From: an uncultured Clostridia bacterium
Lineage (GTDB): Bacteria > Bacillota > Clostridia > TANB77 > CAG-508
DNA: 16,775 nt
Direction: 5' to 3'
Assembly (NCBI GenBank): GCA_947624405.1
Contig: CANQKB010000023.1
Coordinates: 1-16,775 of the forward strand
In this document: one piece after another, positions 8,578 to 16,282 of the stretch
How positions within the stretch are numbered: position 1 is the first letter of the stretch
Layout of the letters: each line of letters opens with the position of its first letter
The notes under the pieces: model-generated
Seen by the model: only the letters and a program-made list of their open reading frames with translations
Databases searched by the model: none
What the model was told of the DNA's origin: nothing
Made by a program: the position numbers and the translations under genes

Positions 8578-9483
8578 ATGATATTTAAAGATTATTATAA
8601 AATACTAGGTTTTGAAACAAATAAATTAACAATTGATGAAATAAAAAATGCATATAGAGAGCAGGCAAAAAAGTTTCATCCAGATATGAATAATCAGTCT
8701 GGGAATTCGACTGAAGAACGCTTCAAAGATATAAATGAAGCATATAGAATTTTGTCTAATCCAGCTAGTAAGAAAAAATATGACAGAGCTTGGAATGCGA
8801 ATATTGGGAAAAAGCTAAATAAAGAGAAAAATGCTAAAAATATGAATAGTAGTGATAGTTTTTTCGGAGAGGCTTTTAATATATTTTTTGGTGCTAAAAA
8901 GGAAAAAGAGCAGAAAAAGACTAAATCGAATAAGAAGGCTCAAATTAGAGGAGAAAATATAGAAACTGGTATAAATATTTCAATAGAAGAGGCTTTTTAT
9001 GGGTTTAATAAAAAAATAGCACTTAGAGCAACAGATGGAAAAATGAAGAATTTTACTGTGAAAATTCCATCTGGTATTAGAGACGGAGAAAAGATAAGAT
9101 TGATTGGACAAGGTAAGCCAGGACAAAATGGTGGTAAAAATGGTGATTTATTTATTAAAATAAATATAGACAAGCATAAGAAATTTAAGCTTGAAGGCTG
9201 TGATTTATATACATATTTAAATATAACGCCATGGGAAGCTGCATTAGGAACAAGAGTTAAAATCGAAGGAATTGATGGTAGCGAAATGGTGTATATACCA
9301 AAGGGAATACAGAGTGGAGAAAGGATAAAAGTACAAGGCAAAGGCTACAAAGATGGCAAAGGAGGAAGAGGAGATTTAATTGCTGAAGTGAGAACAATGG
9401 TACCAAAGCAGTTAAATGATGAAGAAACAAAAGTTTTTGAAAAACTAAGAGAAATATCGAAATTTAACCCACGTGAGGCTTAG
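8578..9483 (+). CDS. DnaJ-like (class B, CbpA-type) co-chaperone
   Basis: Residues 1-70 form a J domain with the HPD motif at 34-36, which stimulates the ATPase of Hsp70 (DnaK). A short, polar, lysine-rich linker with FFGEAFNIFFGAKK follows. Then come the two C-terminal substrate-binding beta domains, with IPSGIRDGEKIRLIGQGKPG, GGKNGDLF and IPKGIQSGERIKVQGKG. The cysteine-rich zinc region of DnaJ itself is absent, so this is a class B J protein of about 300 residues, the usual CbpA size. It is cytoplasmic. It has its own promoter and a TTGGAGGATG ribosome binding site. A CGC arginine codon is used at 8719, and the two CGG triplets in the gene are both out of frame. Confidence 0.93.
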   Translation: MIFKDYYKILGFETNKLTIDEIKNAYREQAKKFHPDMNNQSGNSTEERFKDINEAYRILSNPASKKKYDRAWNANIGKKLNKEKNAKNMNSSDSFFGEAFNIFFGAKKEKEQKKTKSNKKAQIRGENIETGINISIEEAFYGFNKKIALRATDGKMKNFTVKIPSGIRDGEKIRLIGQGKPGQNGGKNGDLFIKINIDKHKKFKLEGCDLYTYLNITPWEAALGTRVKIEGIDGSEMVYIPKGIQSGERIKVQGKGYKDGKGGRGDLIAEVRTMVPKQLNDEETKVFEKLREISKFNPREA

Positions 9484-9488
9484 ATAGG

Positions 9489-9517
9489 TTGACAAAATGG
9501 TAAAAATAATATATAAT
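9489..9517 (+). promoter_or_regulatory. Sigma-A promoter of the coupling-ATPase operon
   Basis: Consensus TTGACA (9489-9494), 17 bases, TATAAT (9512-9517). The first ATG of the operon is at 9572. Confidence 0.88.
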
Positions 9518-9571
9518 TATGTATAGTAGAGTTTCGCAAAAGATAAACATAATTAGGAAAGAGGTATAAAA

Positions 9572-10087
9572 ATGGAGATAACACAAGGCAAACATTTTAG
9601 TATCACAGATCCAAAAGGAATAAATACAGTAATATATCAAGTAAATAAAACAAAAAAAGAATATTTAGATAGATACCCTAAATACACATTAGAAAGGTTA
9701 GATTTCACATCAGAGTTAAGGGGTGAATCAACAAGAAAAACGTATTTTGTTGATGAACCAATACCAGAAGGAAATCAACTTGTAATCTTTTCTTTTGGCA
9801 AGGAAAAGGTAGTAATAAACAATGGCATTTTGATAGGTGATCAAGTTAAAATATCAAAGAAACCAATACCTTTTAAGTTTGATACATTATATTCAGAAGA
9901 AGAAATAGAATTTAAAGAATTTAATTATACCCCAAACCTAAAAAGGGCAATATCAATAATTGATCCTGAAACAGGGGAAGAAGTTAAGCCAAGGCTATAT
10001 TTTGACGAGAAAACAAATGAAGTAAAAGGAAAGTGCAAATTAAAACCATATAAGTCTTATTTCGCATTTGAAATAAGAGAAAAATAA
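9572..10087 (+). CDS. Uncharacterised 171-residue protein
   Basis: Not recognised. There is no signal peptide or membrane segment, so it is probably cytoplasmic. It is rich in short beta strands and charged residues, with several family-like turns such as DPETGEEVKPRLYFDEKTNEVKGK. It is first in a three-gene operon with its own promoter and an AGGAAAGAGG ribosome binding site. The second gene follows after 14 bases, and the VirD4/TraG-like ATPase is third. The association suggests a role with that ATPase, which is inference only. Confidence 0.75.
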   Translation: MEITQGKHFSITDPKGINTVIYQVNKTKKEYLDRYPKYTLERLDFTSELRGESTRKTYFVDEPIPEGNQLVIFSFGKEKVVINNGILIGDQVKISKKPIPFKFDTLYSEEEIEFKEFNYTPNLKRAISIIDPETGEEVKPRLYFDEKTNEVKGKCKLKPYKSYFAFEIREK

Positions 10088-10101
10088 GGAGGATAAGTAA
10101 A

Positions 10102-10407
10102 ATGGCAGAAAAGAGAAGAATAGCGGAGCCAAACAAAGATGAAAATTGGGTAATTGCTGGAAGCCAAATAATAACAGAAAAGGCGAAAGATAGAGGATTA
10201 TCTAAGGAAGGACGTTCAGAAATTGCAAATAATTTAATGGAAGAAATTGCAAAGCAAATAGATGAAAAAGGAGTAGTACTTATCAAGGCAGAAAGTAATC
10301 AAGTCACAAGAGACGATAGAGGCACAATTGTAGAAAGAAGAAATGAAGAAGGTAAGATCCTAACAACTACAAAAAAGAAAGAGGATGCCGGAAAAGAAAT
10401 TGATTAA
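10102..10407 (+). CDS. Uncharacterised 101-residue charged protein
   Basis: Not recognised. It is small, highly charged and without membrane segments. The middle (about residues 25-60) should be helical, and the C-terminus is a lysine/glutamate-rich tail (TTTKKKEDAGKEID). The ribosome binding site AAGGAGGATAAG lies directly after the previous stop, so the two genes are co-translated from one message. Two CGG triplets (10124 and 10389) are out of frame and do not disturb it. Confidence 0.75.
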   Translation: MAEKRRIAEPNKDENWVIAGSQIITEKAKDRGLSKEGRSEIANNLMEEIAKQIDEKGVVLIKAESNQVTRDDRGTIVERRNEEGKILTTTKKKEDAGKEID

Positions 10408-10459
10408 TAACTTCAATAATAGAATAATATAATCTTAGACAAATGAGAAGGTGAAGTGA

Positions 10460-12422
10460 ATGAACTATAAAATAGAAGGAGCAATAAAAAGAAATAAGAA
10501 TAGATTTATTGTTTTTGCGATAATATGGATAATAATGGTCATAGCTATTGTTATGCCAATAAGCTATTCACAAATGCTTGCAACAGTAAATGGAGAGTTT
10601 AACCTAGGAAAATTTATTGAAATATTTACTAGTGCATATTCAGATTTTGGATTAGTAATTGGTAATTTTGCTTCTTATGTTGGAGAATTTTTTAGTTTGT
10701 TATGGAAATTTTCTATTGTATATATCGTAGTATTATTTATAGGTTTTGTACGTACTGCACCAAAAAATGAATATTCGGATATTGAGCAGGGATCGAGTGA
10801 TTGGGCAACTGGGGGCGAACAGTATAAGGTTTTAAGTAGAAATAAGGGATTAATACTTGCAGAACATAATTATTTGCCAACAGATAAAAGAGGAAATGTT
10901 AACGTATTGGTAGTTGGACGGTTCTGGTTCTGGTAAATCTGCATCATTCTCAATACCAAATGCATATCAAAAACTTGGATCATATGTTTTCACAGATCCA
11001 AAAGGTGAATTGTATGACAAAACAGCTGGTTATTTACAAAAAAATGGATATGAAATAAAAGTACTTAATTTAGTTAGACCACAAAATAGTGATGGATATA
11101 ATCCACTTTTTCATATTGCATCAGAACTTGATGTAGATGTTATCGCAAATACTATTGTTAAAGGTCAAAAGGTGGAAAGTTCATCTGATCCATATTGGGA
11201 TGATATGGCTGAGATGTTATTAAAAGCTTTAATATATTATTTGATGGCAACACGTCCAGCAGAAGAACAAAACTTAGCAAGTTGTGCAGAATTAGTTAGA
11301 GCAGCAAATACAAATGGTGGAAGTAACTTACTTACAGAGCTAATGAATCAATTACCATATGACCACCCTGCAAGGATGTATTATAAATCAATTGAAATAG
11401 CACCAGAAAAAACATATGGTTCTATTTTGAGTTCATTGCAATCAAAACTTGGTAAATTTGATTCAAAAGAAATTGCAGATCTTACATCAACTGATACGAT
11501 TGATTTTGAAGAAATAGGTAAAAAGAAAACAGCAGTATATGTTATTTCATCAGATACGCATACAGCTTATGATTTCTTACTTACAATATTTTTCGCACAG
11601 ATGATACAGCACTTATATGATTTTGCAGATTTACAAGGTGGTAGATTGCCAGTACCAACATTTTTTATCTTAGATGAGTTTGCAAATATAGGACAAGTAC
11701 CAGATTTTGATAAAAAAATATCAACAAGTAGAAGTAGAGGAATACAGTTTAGTGTTATTTTACAGAACTTAGATCAGTTAGAGGCAGTTTATGAAAAATC
11801 ATACGAGACAATTATTGGTAACTGTGATACACATGTATTTCTTGGAAGTAACTCGCAAAAAACTGTTGAATATTTTTCAAAGGCATTAGGAGAAAAGACA
11901 GTTGAAAGAGAAAGTATATCAGTAAATAGAGATAGACAAAATTTTAGACAAGGAAAGAGTGTGTCAGATCAAATAAATGCCAGAGCACTTTTAACTCCAG
12001 ATGAACTTAGACGTTTTGATAATGATATGTGTATAATTTATGAGAAGGGTATAAGACCGGTAAAGGCAAAAAAATATTATTATTTTACAAAGCCAGAAGC
12101 AAGGAAACTTGCAGAGTTTACTTTAAATCATAATGAGCCAAGAGAAACGGGAAGAGGGGCTTGGAGAAAATACAATCCATATAACCCTTATGTTGAAGGA
12201 AAAGATAATAAGCAAGCACAGAATTTAAAAGTGGAAAGCTTAGATGATTTGTTTGAAGATGATGAAAAGATATATGATACACATGAAAAAGAAGTTGAAG
12301 CACCAGTTCTCCCACAAGAGGTAGAAATGACTGAAACATCAAAAATTCATGAGATAGATGTTGATTTAGAGAAAGAACTTGAAAAGAAATTCGATGAATT
12401 ATGGGGAACAGATGAAGCCTAA
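10460..12422 (+). CDS. VirD4/TraG-type coupling ATPase, read through a +1 shift at CGG
   Basis: Type IV coupling proteins are membrane-anchored hexameric ATPases that feed DNA or protein substrates to a type IV secretion channel. Plain frames give two pieces: 10460-10936, with two membrane segments (about residues 16-36 and 82-97) and SSDWATGGEQ before the nucleotide domain, and a second piece ending at 12422. Skipping the C at 10919 joins them into 653 residues and rebuilds the Walker A sequence VVGGSGSGKS (151-160), the form usual in this family. Walker B is FILDEFANIG (402-411), and FSVILQNLDQLEAVY and DTHVFLGSNS follow as expected. Without the shift neither piece has both an intact P-loop and the anchor. 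No relaxase or other secretion gene is visible, and the acidic C-terminal tail is of unknown role. Confidence 0.9.
10919..10922 (+). other. +1 frameshift site CGGT in the coupling-ATPase P-loop
   Basis: The codon after GGA (Gly153) is CGG. Dropping the C gives GGT and the P-loop GGSGSGKS. In the plain frame TAA follows after four codons. Confidence 0.87.
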
Positions 12423-12449
12423 AAAAACTCCGCAAAAGCGGAGTTTTTT
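12421..12449. terminator. Bidirectional intrinsic terminator
   Basis: A 12-bp stem AAAAAACTCCGC / GCGGAGTTTTTT with an AAAA loop. It overlaps the TAA of the coupling ATPase and the stop of the convergent Xre gene, and gives a T-run on both strands. Confidence 0.95.
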
Positions 12450-12667
12450 TAAGCTCTTTTGTATGGTTTTGTTTCGTCAGTAATATTAAGGAGATAATCA
12501 ACAGAAACATTATAAAATAGGGAAAGTTTTATGAGTACTAAAGTCGGAACATCATTTTTCCCGATTTCATATTGCGAATAACCCGTTTGAGACATATTAA
12601 GGTATTTGGCAACTTGAGTTTGAGTTAGGTCCTTGTCTTCTCTTAATTCTCTAAGTCTATTGTACAT
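12449..12667 (-). CDS. Small Xre-family helix-turn-helix regulator
   Basis: This protein of about 72 residues is almost entirely a Cro/CI-type helix-turn-helix (LREDKDLTQTQVAKYLNMSQTGYSQYEIGK...VDYLL). The family binds operator DNA as a dimer, commonly as a repressor. The start is ambiguous: ATGs lie at 12679, 12676 and 12667. The AAAGGA ribosome binding site touches the first and lies about 11 bases from the third, and MYNRLRELRED is the usual family N-terminus, so 12667 is preferred. It converges on the coupling ATPase and shares its terminator. Its target is unknown; no clear operator or promoter was found upstream. Confidence 0.85.
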   Translation of the reverse strand: MYNRLRELREDKDLTQTQVAKYLNMSQTGYSQYEIGKNDVPTLVLIKLSLFYNVSVDYLLNITDETKPYKRA

Positions 12668-12816
12668 AAATATCATCATCCTTTCTGCATTTATGTGAGG
12701 TTAAAACCAATCATGATAATATTTTAAAACAAGTCCAATTGCTTCTTACTCTAGCAACGTAAAACAAGTTAAAAATAATAAACGTTTATGTCTTGTAGCA
12801 TAGTGATAAATATTTT

Positions 12817-13021
12817 GTAACAATTCAGTAATTTTTTATATAAATAATAGCAAAGCCTGTAAAATAGTTGTTTTTACATTCACTTGGTGTCGCAATCTCC
12901 AATCTAAAATATTAGTATGTCGATTGCTCCAATTCGCACTCGCTTCGCTCGTTTGATCGCTTACGCGTTCATTTCAAAACAACTATTTTCAGGCTTTTTC
13001 TAAAATTCACTGAACTGTTAC
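12817..13021. repeat. Long imperfect palindrome, about 205 bases
   Basis: The arms at 12817-12874 and 12976-13021 are imperfect inverted copies. Shared blocks are GTAACA(A/G)TTCAGT at the outer ends, AAAGCCTG, and AAAATAGTTGTTTT at the inner ends. The core of about 100 bases is richer in GC and holds a GCGAAGCGAGTGCG-type sequence (read on the minus strand). This explains most of the gene-free stretch 12680-13124; the remainder 12680-12816 shows nothing I can name. Confidence 0.6.
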
Positions 13022-13051
13022 TTATAACAAAACAAAATTTCGCAAAAAGTA

Positions 13052-13080
13052 TTGACATTTTATATTAGGCAGTATATAAT
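13052..13080 (+). promoter_or_regulatory. Sigma-A promoter of the SbcD-like gene
   Basis: Consensus TTGACA (13052-13057), 17 bases, TATAAT (13075-13080), 44 bases upstream of the ATG at 13125. Confidence 0.88.
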
Positions 13081-13124
13081 ACAAATAATGCAAAAGAAAA
13101 ATTGTGAAAGGACTAAAGTTTGAT

Positions 13125-14201
13125 ATGAAATTTGTACATATAGCAGATGTGCATTTTGATATTCCATTTAAAAACTTACAATCAAGAGGATTAGCAGAAC
13201 AAAGAAGACTGGAAGCTAGAAGTGCATTCAAAAGAGTAATTGATTATATACAAGAAAATAATATAGAATATCTTTTCATATGTGGAGATTTATATGAAGA
13301 GCAATATGTTAAGCAAAGTACTATTGAATTTATAAATAAATTGTTTGAGCAAATTCCAAATACAAAAATTTTTATCGTACCAGGAAACCATGATCCCTAT
13401 TTAAAAAATTCATATTATAATAATTTTAAATTTGTAAAAAATGTTAAAATTTTTAAACAGCAAATTGAGAAAATTGAATTACCAAAAGTAAATATATATG
13501 GATTTGGATTTGATGATTTTTATATAAAGGAATCAAAATACAAAGAATTAAGAATAGAAGATAGAGAAAAAATTAATATATTACTTACACATGGAGATTT
13601 AGACGGAATCAAAAATAATGATGCAAAATATAATTCAATACCTAAAACAGAATTAAAAGGCTTAGGATTTGATTATGTAGCAATGGGACATATTCATAAA
13701 CCGATGTATGATAATAATATTGTATATTCCGGCTCATTAATATCACTTGGATTTGATGAATTAGGAGAACATGGAATGATAGTACGGAGAAATAAATGAA
13801 ATTACAAGAGAAGTAAAAACACGGTTTTGTTAGAGTAGATGAAAAAGAATTTAAAGAAATAAAAGTTGATGTAACTAATATTGCATCACAAGAGGAATTA
13901 ATAGAGCATATAAATAGGATTGAAATACCTTCAAATTGTTATATAAAGATAGTGCTTATTGGAAATAACGAGATAGATATAAATACAGTTGAGATGATAA
14001 AGTATATAGAAAATCCTAATATAATAAAAATAAAAGTAGATACTTCAACTGCATTTGATATAAATATGATAGCAAAACAAAATAATTTAAAAGGGATTTT
14101 TGTAAAAAAATTACTTGAAAAGATAGAAAATGAGCCAGAAAATAGAGAAAAGTTTGAAAGAGCTATAGAAATAGGAATAAATGCTTTTAATCGGGAAATA
14201 A
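13125..14201 (+). CDS. SbcD/YhaO-like metallophosphoesterase nuclease, read through +1 shifts at CGG
   Basis: The N-terminal part is a calcineurin-like phosphoesterase of the SbcD/Mre11 group: DVHFD (metal ligands D8, H10), GDLYE (D55), GNHDP (N88, H89), THGD (H156) and GHIH (H189, H191). Such proteins pair with SbcC/Rad50-like ATPases in DNA end processing. The plain frame stops at 13799. Skipping the C of CGG at 13785 gives HGMIVGEINEITREVKT. Twelve codons later, skipping the C of CGG at 13822 gives GFVRVDEKEFKEIKV, and the frame then runs on to 14191. This makes about 357 residues, close to the family length. A third in-frame CGG at 14192 would, by the same rule, end the protein as FNGK at TAA 14199-14201; in plain frame it ends as FNREINT at 14209. 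The ATG at 13125 is chosen over the GTG at 13104 because MKFVHIADVH is the family start and an AAAGGA site precedes it. Confidence 0.88.
13785..13788 (+). other. +1 frameshift site CGGA in the SbcD-like gene (first)
   Basis: The codon after GTA is CGG. Dropping the C gives GGA GAA ATA. The plain frame reaches TGA after three codons. Confidence 0.83.
13822..13825 (+). other. +1 frameshift site CGGT in the SbcD-like gene (second)
   Basis: In the frame set by the first shift, the codon after ACA is CGG. Dropping the C gives GGT TTT GTT AGA. Otherwise TAG follows after two codons. Only 37 bases separate this from the first site. Confidence 0.83.
14192..14195 (+). other. Predicted +1 frameshift site CGGG near the SbcD-like C-terminus
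   Basis: In the frame set by the second shift this is an in-frame CGG. Skipping the C gives GGG AAA TAA; reading it as a triplet gives five more residues and TGA. Homology cannot decide here, so the call rests on the rule seen at the other six sites. Confidence 0.5.
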
Positions 14202-14302
14202 ATACTTGATATTTATTTGTTTTTGCAAAAATTTTTAATATAGTATTATTGTAATAATTAGTATAAATAGTTTTTAATCTTAGAAGGGAGATTAATGTAT
14301 TA

Positions 14303-16155
14303 ATGCATATAAAAAAATTAAGAATTAATAACTTCGGCAAATTACAAAATAAAGAAATTGAATTAAAAAATGGTATAAATATAATATATGGAGAAAATGA
14401 GAGTGGAAAAACCACACTTCTAAACTTTATAACAAGTATGTTTTATGGGATAGATAAATTAAAAGCAGGAAGAGAAATGTCAAATTATGATAGATATATG
14501 CCTTGGCAAGGAGGAGAATTTTCAGGGAAAATAAATTATGAGTTAGATAATGGTAAAGAATATGAAATATATAGAAATTTTGCAAAAAATACTGTGCAGG
14601 TGTATGATAAATATGCAAATGATGTAAGTAAAGAATTTCAAATTGATAAAACACGAGGAAATTTATTTTTTTATGAACAAACTAAAGTGGATGAAGAACT
14701 TTTCAAAATGTCTATGGTAATTCCACAATATGAAGTAAAATTAAATGCAAAATCACAGAATATTTTGCTTCAAAAGGCTTCAAATATAATGCTTACAGGA
14801 GAAGATAATATTTCGTATCAAAATGTATTGCGGTAGAATAAATAAAAAGCAAAGTGAAGAAATAGGAACGGAGAAAAGTCCTACAAAACCATTTTATATA
14901 GCTAAACAAAGAGTGGAAATGTTGAAAAAAGAAAAACAAGAGATTGAAGCAATACTTCCTCAGAAATATGAAATAGATGAAAAAATAAAGAATACTAAAA
15001 AAGAAATACAAGAAGAGGAAATTACATTGAAAATATTACAAGAAGTAGAAAATTCAAAACAAGAAATGAAGCTAGAAGATGAAAAAATAAAAATAAATGA
15101 AAATGCAAAGGAAGAGCTAATTAATTCAGAAAAAGAACTTGAAAAAGAGTTAGAAAATATAAAATCTATTAAGGATGATAAGAAAAAATTCAATTTTTTA
15201 TATATAATTGCAATTATATCATTAATAATTGCAATAGCATCTATATTTATAAAGAAATATGTTATAACCATTATAGGTGGGGCAATTGCATTGTTACTTA
15301 TGGTGATAGCGTTTTATATACATTCTAAAGAAAAAAGAAAAATTGAAGAATTAAAAGAGAATGAAAAGAGACAAAGACGAGAAATATCAAATAAGATAGA
15401 ATTAATACAAAAGGAAATATCAAATAAGGAAAATGCAATAAAGATGTCAAATCAGGCTAAAGAATTAAAGCAAACTATTATGAAGGAGCAAATAAAAAGA
15501 AAATATGGTGTAAATATGCTTGATATTTTAAGTGAGGATATAGGAAATAGTGAGTTAATCCAAGAACAAAATTATATAAATGAATTGAAATTAAATTTAA
15601 ATAAATATGAACTAAATAAAAAAATGATAACAGAAAAAACTGAAAATTTAACAAAAATTGAGGAAGAATTAAGTTGCAGTATAGAAGAGTTAGAGGAACT
15701 TTCAAAATATCAAGAGGTTTTAGAGATTGTAAAAGAAACTTTAAATAGTGCTTATTGTGAAATGAAAGAAAGTATAACACCTAGGTTTACTAATAATTTG
15801 TCAAATGCAGTTAGTAATATAACAAATGGAAAATATAAAAAAGTAAAGTTAAATGAAAATAATAATTTAATGTTGGAGGCAGAAAATCGGTAATTATGTA
15901 AATGCAGTTGCTTTAAGTGAGGGAACAATAGATCAACTTTATTTGTCTCTTAGAATATCGAGTATAGATGAACTTACTAAAGAAAATATGCCAATAATAT
16001 TGGATGAAACTTTTGCTTTTTTTGATAAAAATAGATTGAAAAATGTGCTAGAATTTTTAAGTAAAGAGTATAGCAATAAACAAATTATTATTTTAACATG
16101 TACAGAAAGAGAAATAGATATTTTGAAATATTATGATGATGTGTTAATGCTATAA
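14303..16155 (+). CDS. SbcC/YhaN-like AAA ATPase with two membrane segments, read through +1 shifts at CGG
   Basis: Partner of the SbcD-like nuclease by family and position. Skipping the C of the in-frame CGGs at 14831 and 15888 joins three plain frames into 616 residues. The first (1-176) has the Walker A GENESGKT (30-37). The second (177-528) opens with GRINKKQSEEIGTEKS, a conserved family stretch, followed by coiled coil, two hydrophobic segments (about 297-316 and 319-339) and more coiled coil. The third (529-616) has the signature LSEGTIDQLYLSLR (537-550) and Walker B IILDE (564-568). An ATPase needs the first and third parts in one chain, so both shifts are needed for function. B. subtilis YhaN is much longer (roughly 960 residues), so this is a short form. 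A GAAGGGAG ribosome binding site (14283-14290) lies 12 bases before the ATG; an intervening ATG TAT TAA overlaps the start as TAATG. Confidence 0.88.
14831..14834 (+). other. +1 frameshift site CGGT in the SbcC-like gene (first)
   Basis: The codon after TTG is CGG. Dropping the C gives GGT AGA ATA AAT and the conserved NKKQSEEIGT segment. In the plain frame TAG follows immediately. Confidence 0.86.
15888..15891 (+). other. +1 frameshift site CGGT in the SbcC-like gene (second)
   Basis: The codon after AAT is CGG. Dropping the C gives GGT and the sequence ENGNYVNAVALSEGT, which matches the family pattern leading into the ABC-type signature. In the plain frame TAA follows immediately. Confidence 0.87.
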
Positions 16156-16156
16156 A

Positions 16157-16185
16157 TTGACAACGAGGAAAAAAGATTATATAAT
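16157..16185 (+). promoter_or_regulatory. Sigma-A promoter of prfA
   Basis: Consensus TTGACA (16157-16162), 17 bases, TATAAT (16180-16185). The -35 begins one base after the SbcC-like stop codon. Confidence 0.87.
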
Positions 16186-16230
16186 ATATAGCATGAATAA
16201 AGTATATTAGGTACTTTTTGAGATATTTTA

Positions 16231-16282
16231 GGAAAGGAGTGTATGAATATTTAAATTTTAAATATCATACAAAGTTATTATG
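16231..16282 (+). promoter_or_regulatory. prfA leader: ribosome binding site, hairpin, start codon
   Basis: The strong site GGAAAGGAGT (16231-16240) is 39 bases from the ATG at 16280, far too distant when unfolded. Directly after it lies a hairpin, 16241-16270: GTATG pairs with CATAC, one A bulges (16246), ATATTTAA (16247-16254) pairs with TTAAATAT (16258-16265), and the loop is ATT. Folding it out leaves about 10 bases between the site and the ATG. A decoy ATG AAT ATT TAA (16243-16254) is buried in the stem. An in-frame TAA at 16259 and the family N-terminus fix the start at 16280. Confidence 0.65.

Noticed and set aside
12817..13021. CRISPR array
   Set aside because: There is one inverted pair only, without regularly spaced direct repeats.
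13104..13124. GTG start of the SbcD-like gene at 13104
   Set aside because: The family N-terminus is at the ATG at 13125, and the AAAGGA binding site would lie inside the longer frame.
14295..14303. Three-codon ATG TAT TAA before the SbcC-like start as a regulatory peptide
   Set aside because: It could arise by chance in AT-rich sequence. The TAATG overlap is noted in the gene entry but no effect can be supported.
8485..15891. Seven unrelated pseudogene mutations or random sequencing indels
   Set aside because: All share the same base, the same codon phase and a glycine codon next to it, occur in four otherwise clean genes including ddl, and no other frame break is seen in these genes. Systematic sequence error cannot be fully excluded without reads.
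8485..15891. CGG reassigned as a normal triplet to another amino acid such as tryptophan or glutamine
   Set aside because: Reading CGG as any single residue keeps the broken frame and reaches a stop within four codons. Only a one-base skip restores the proteins.
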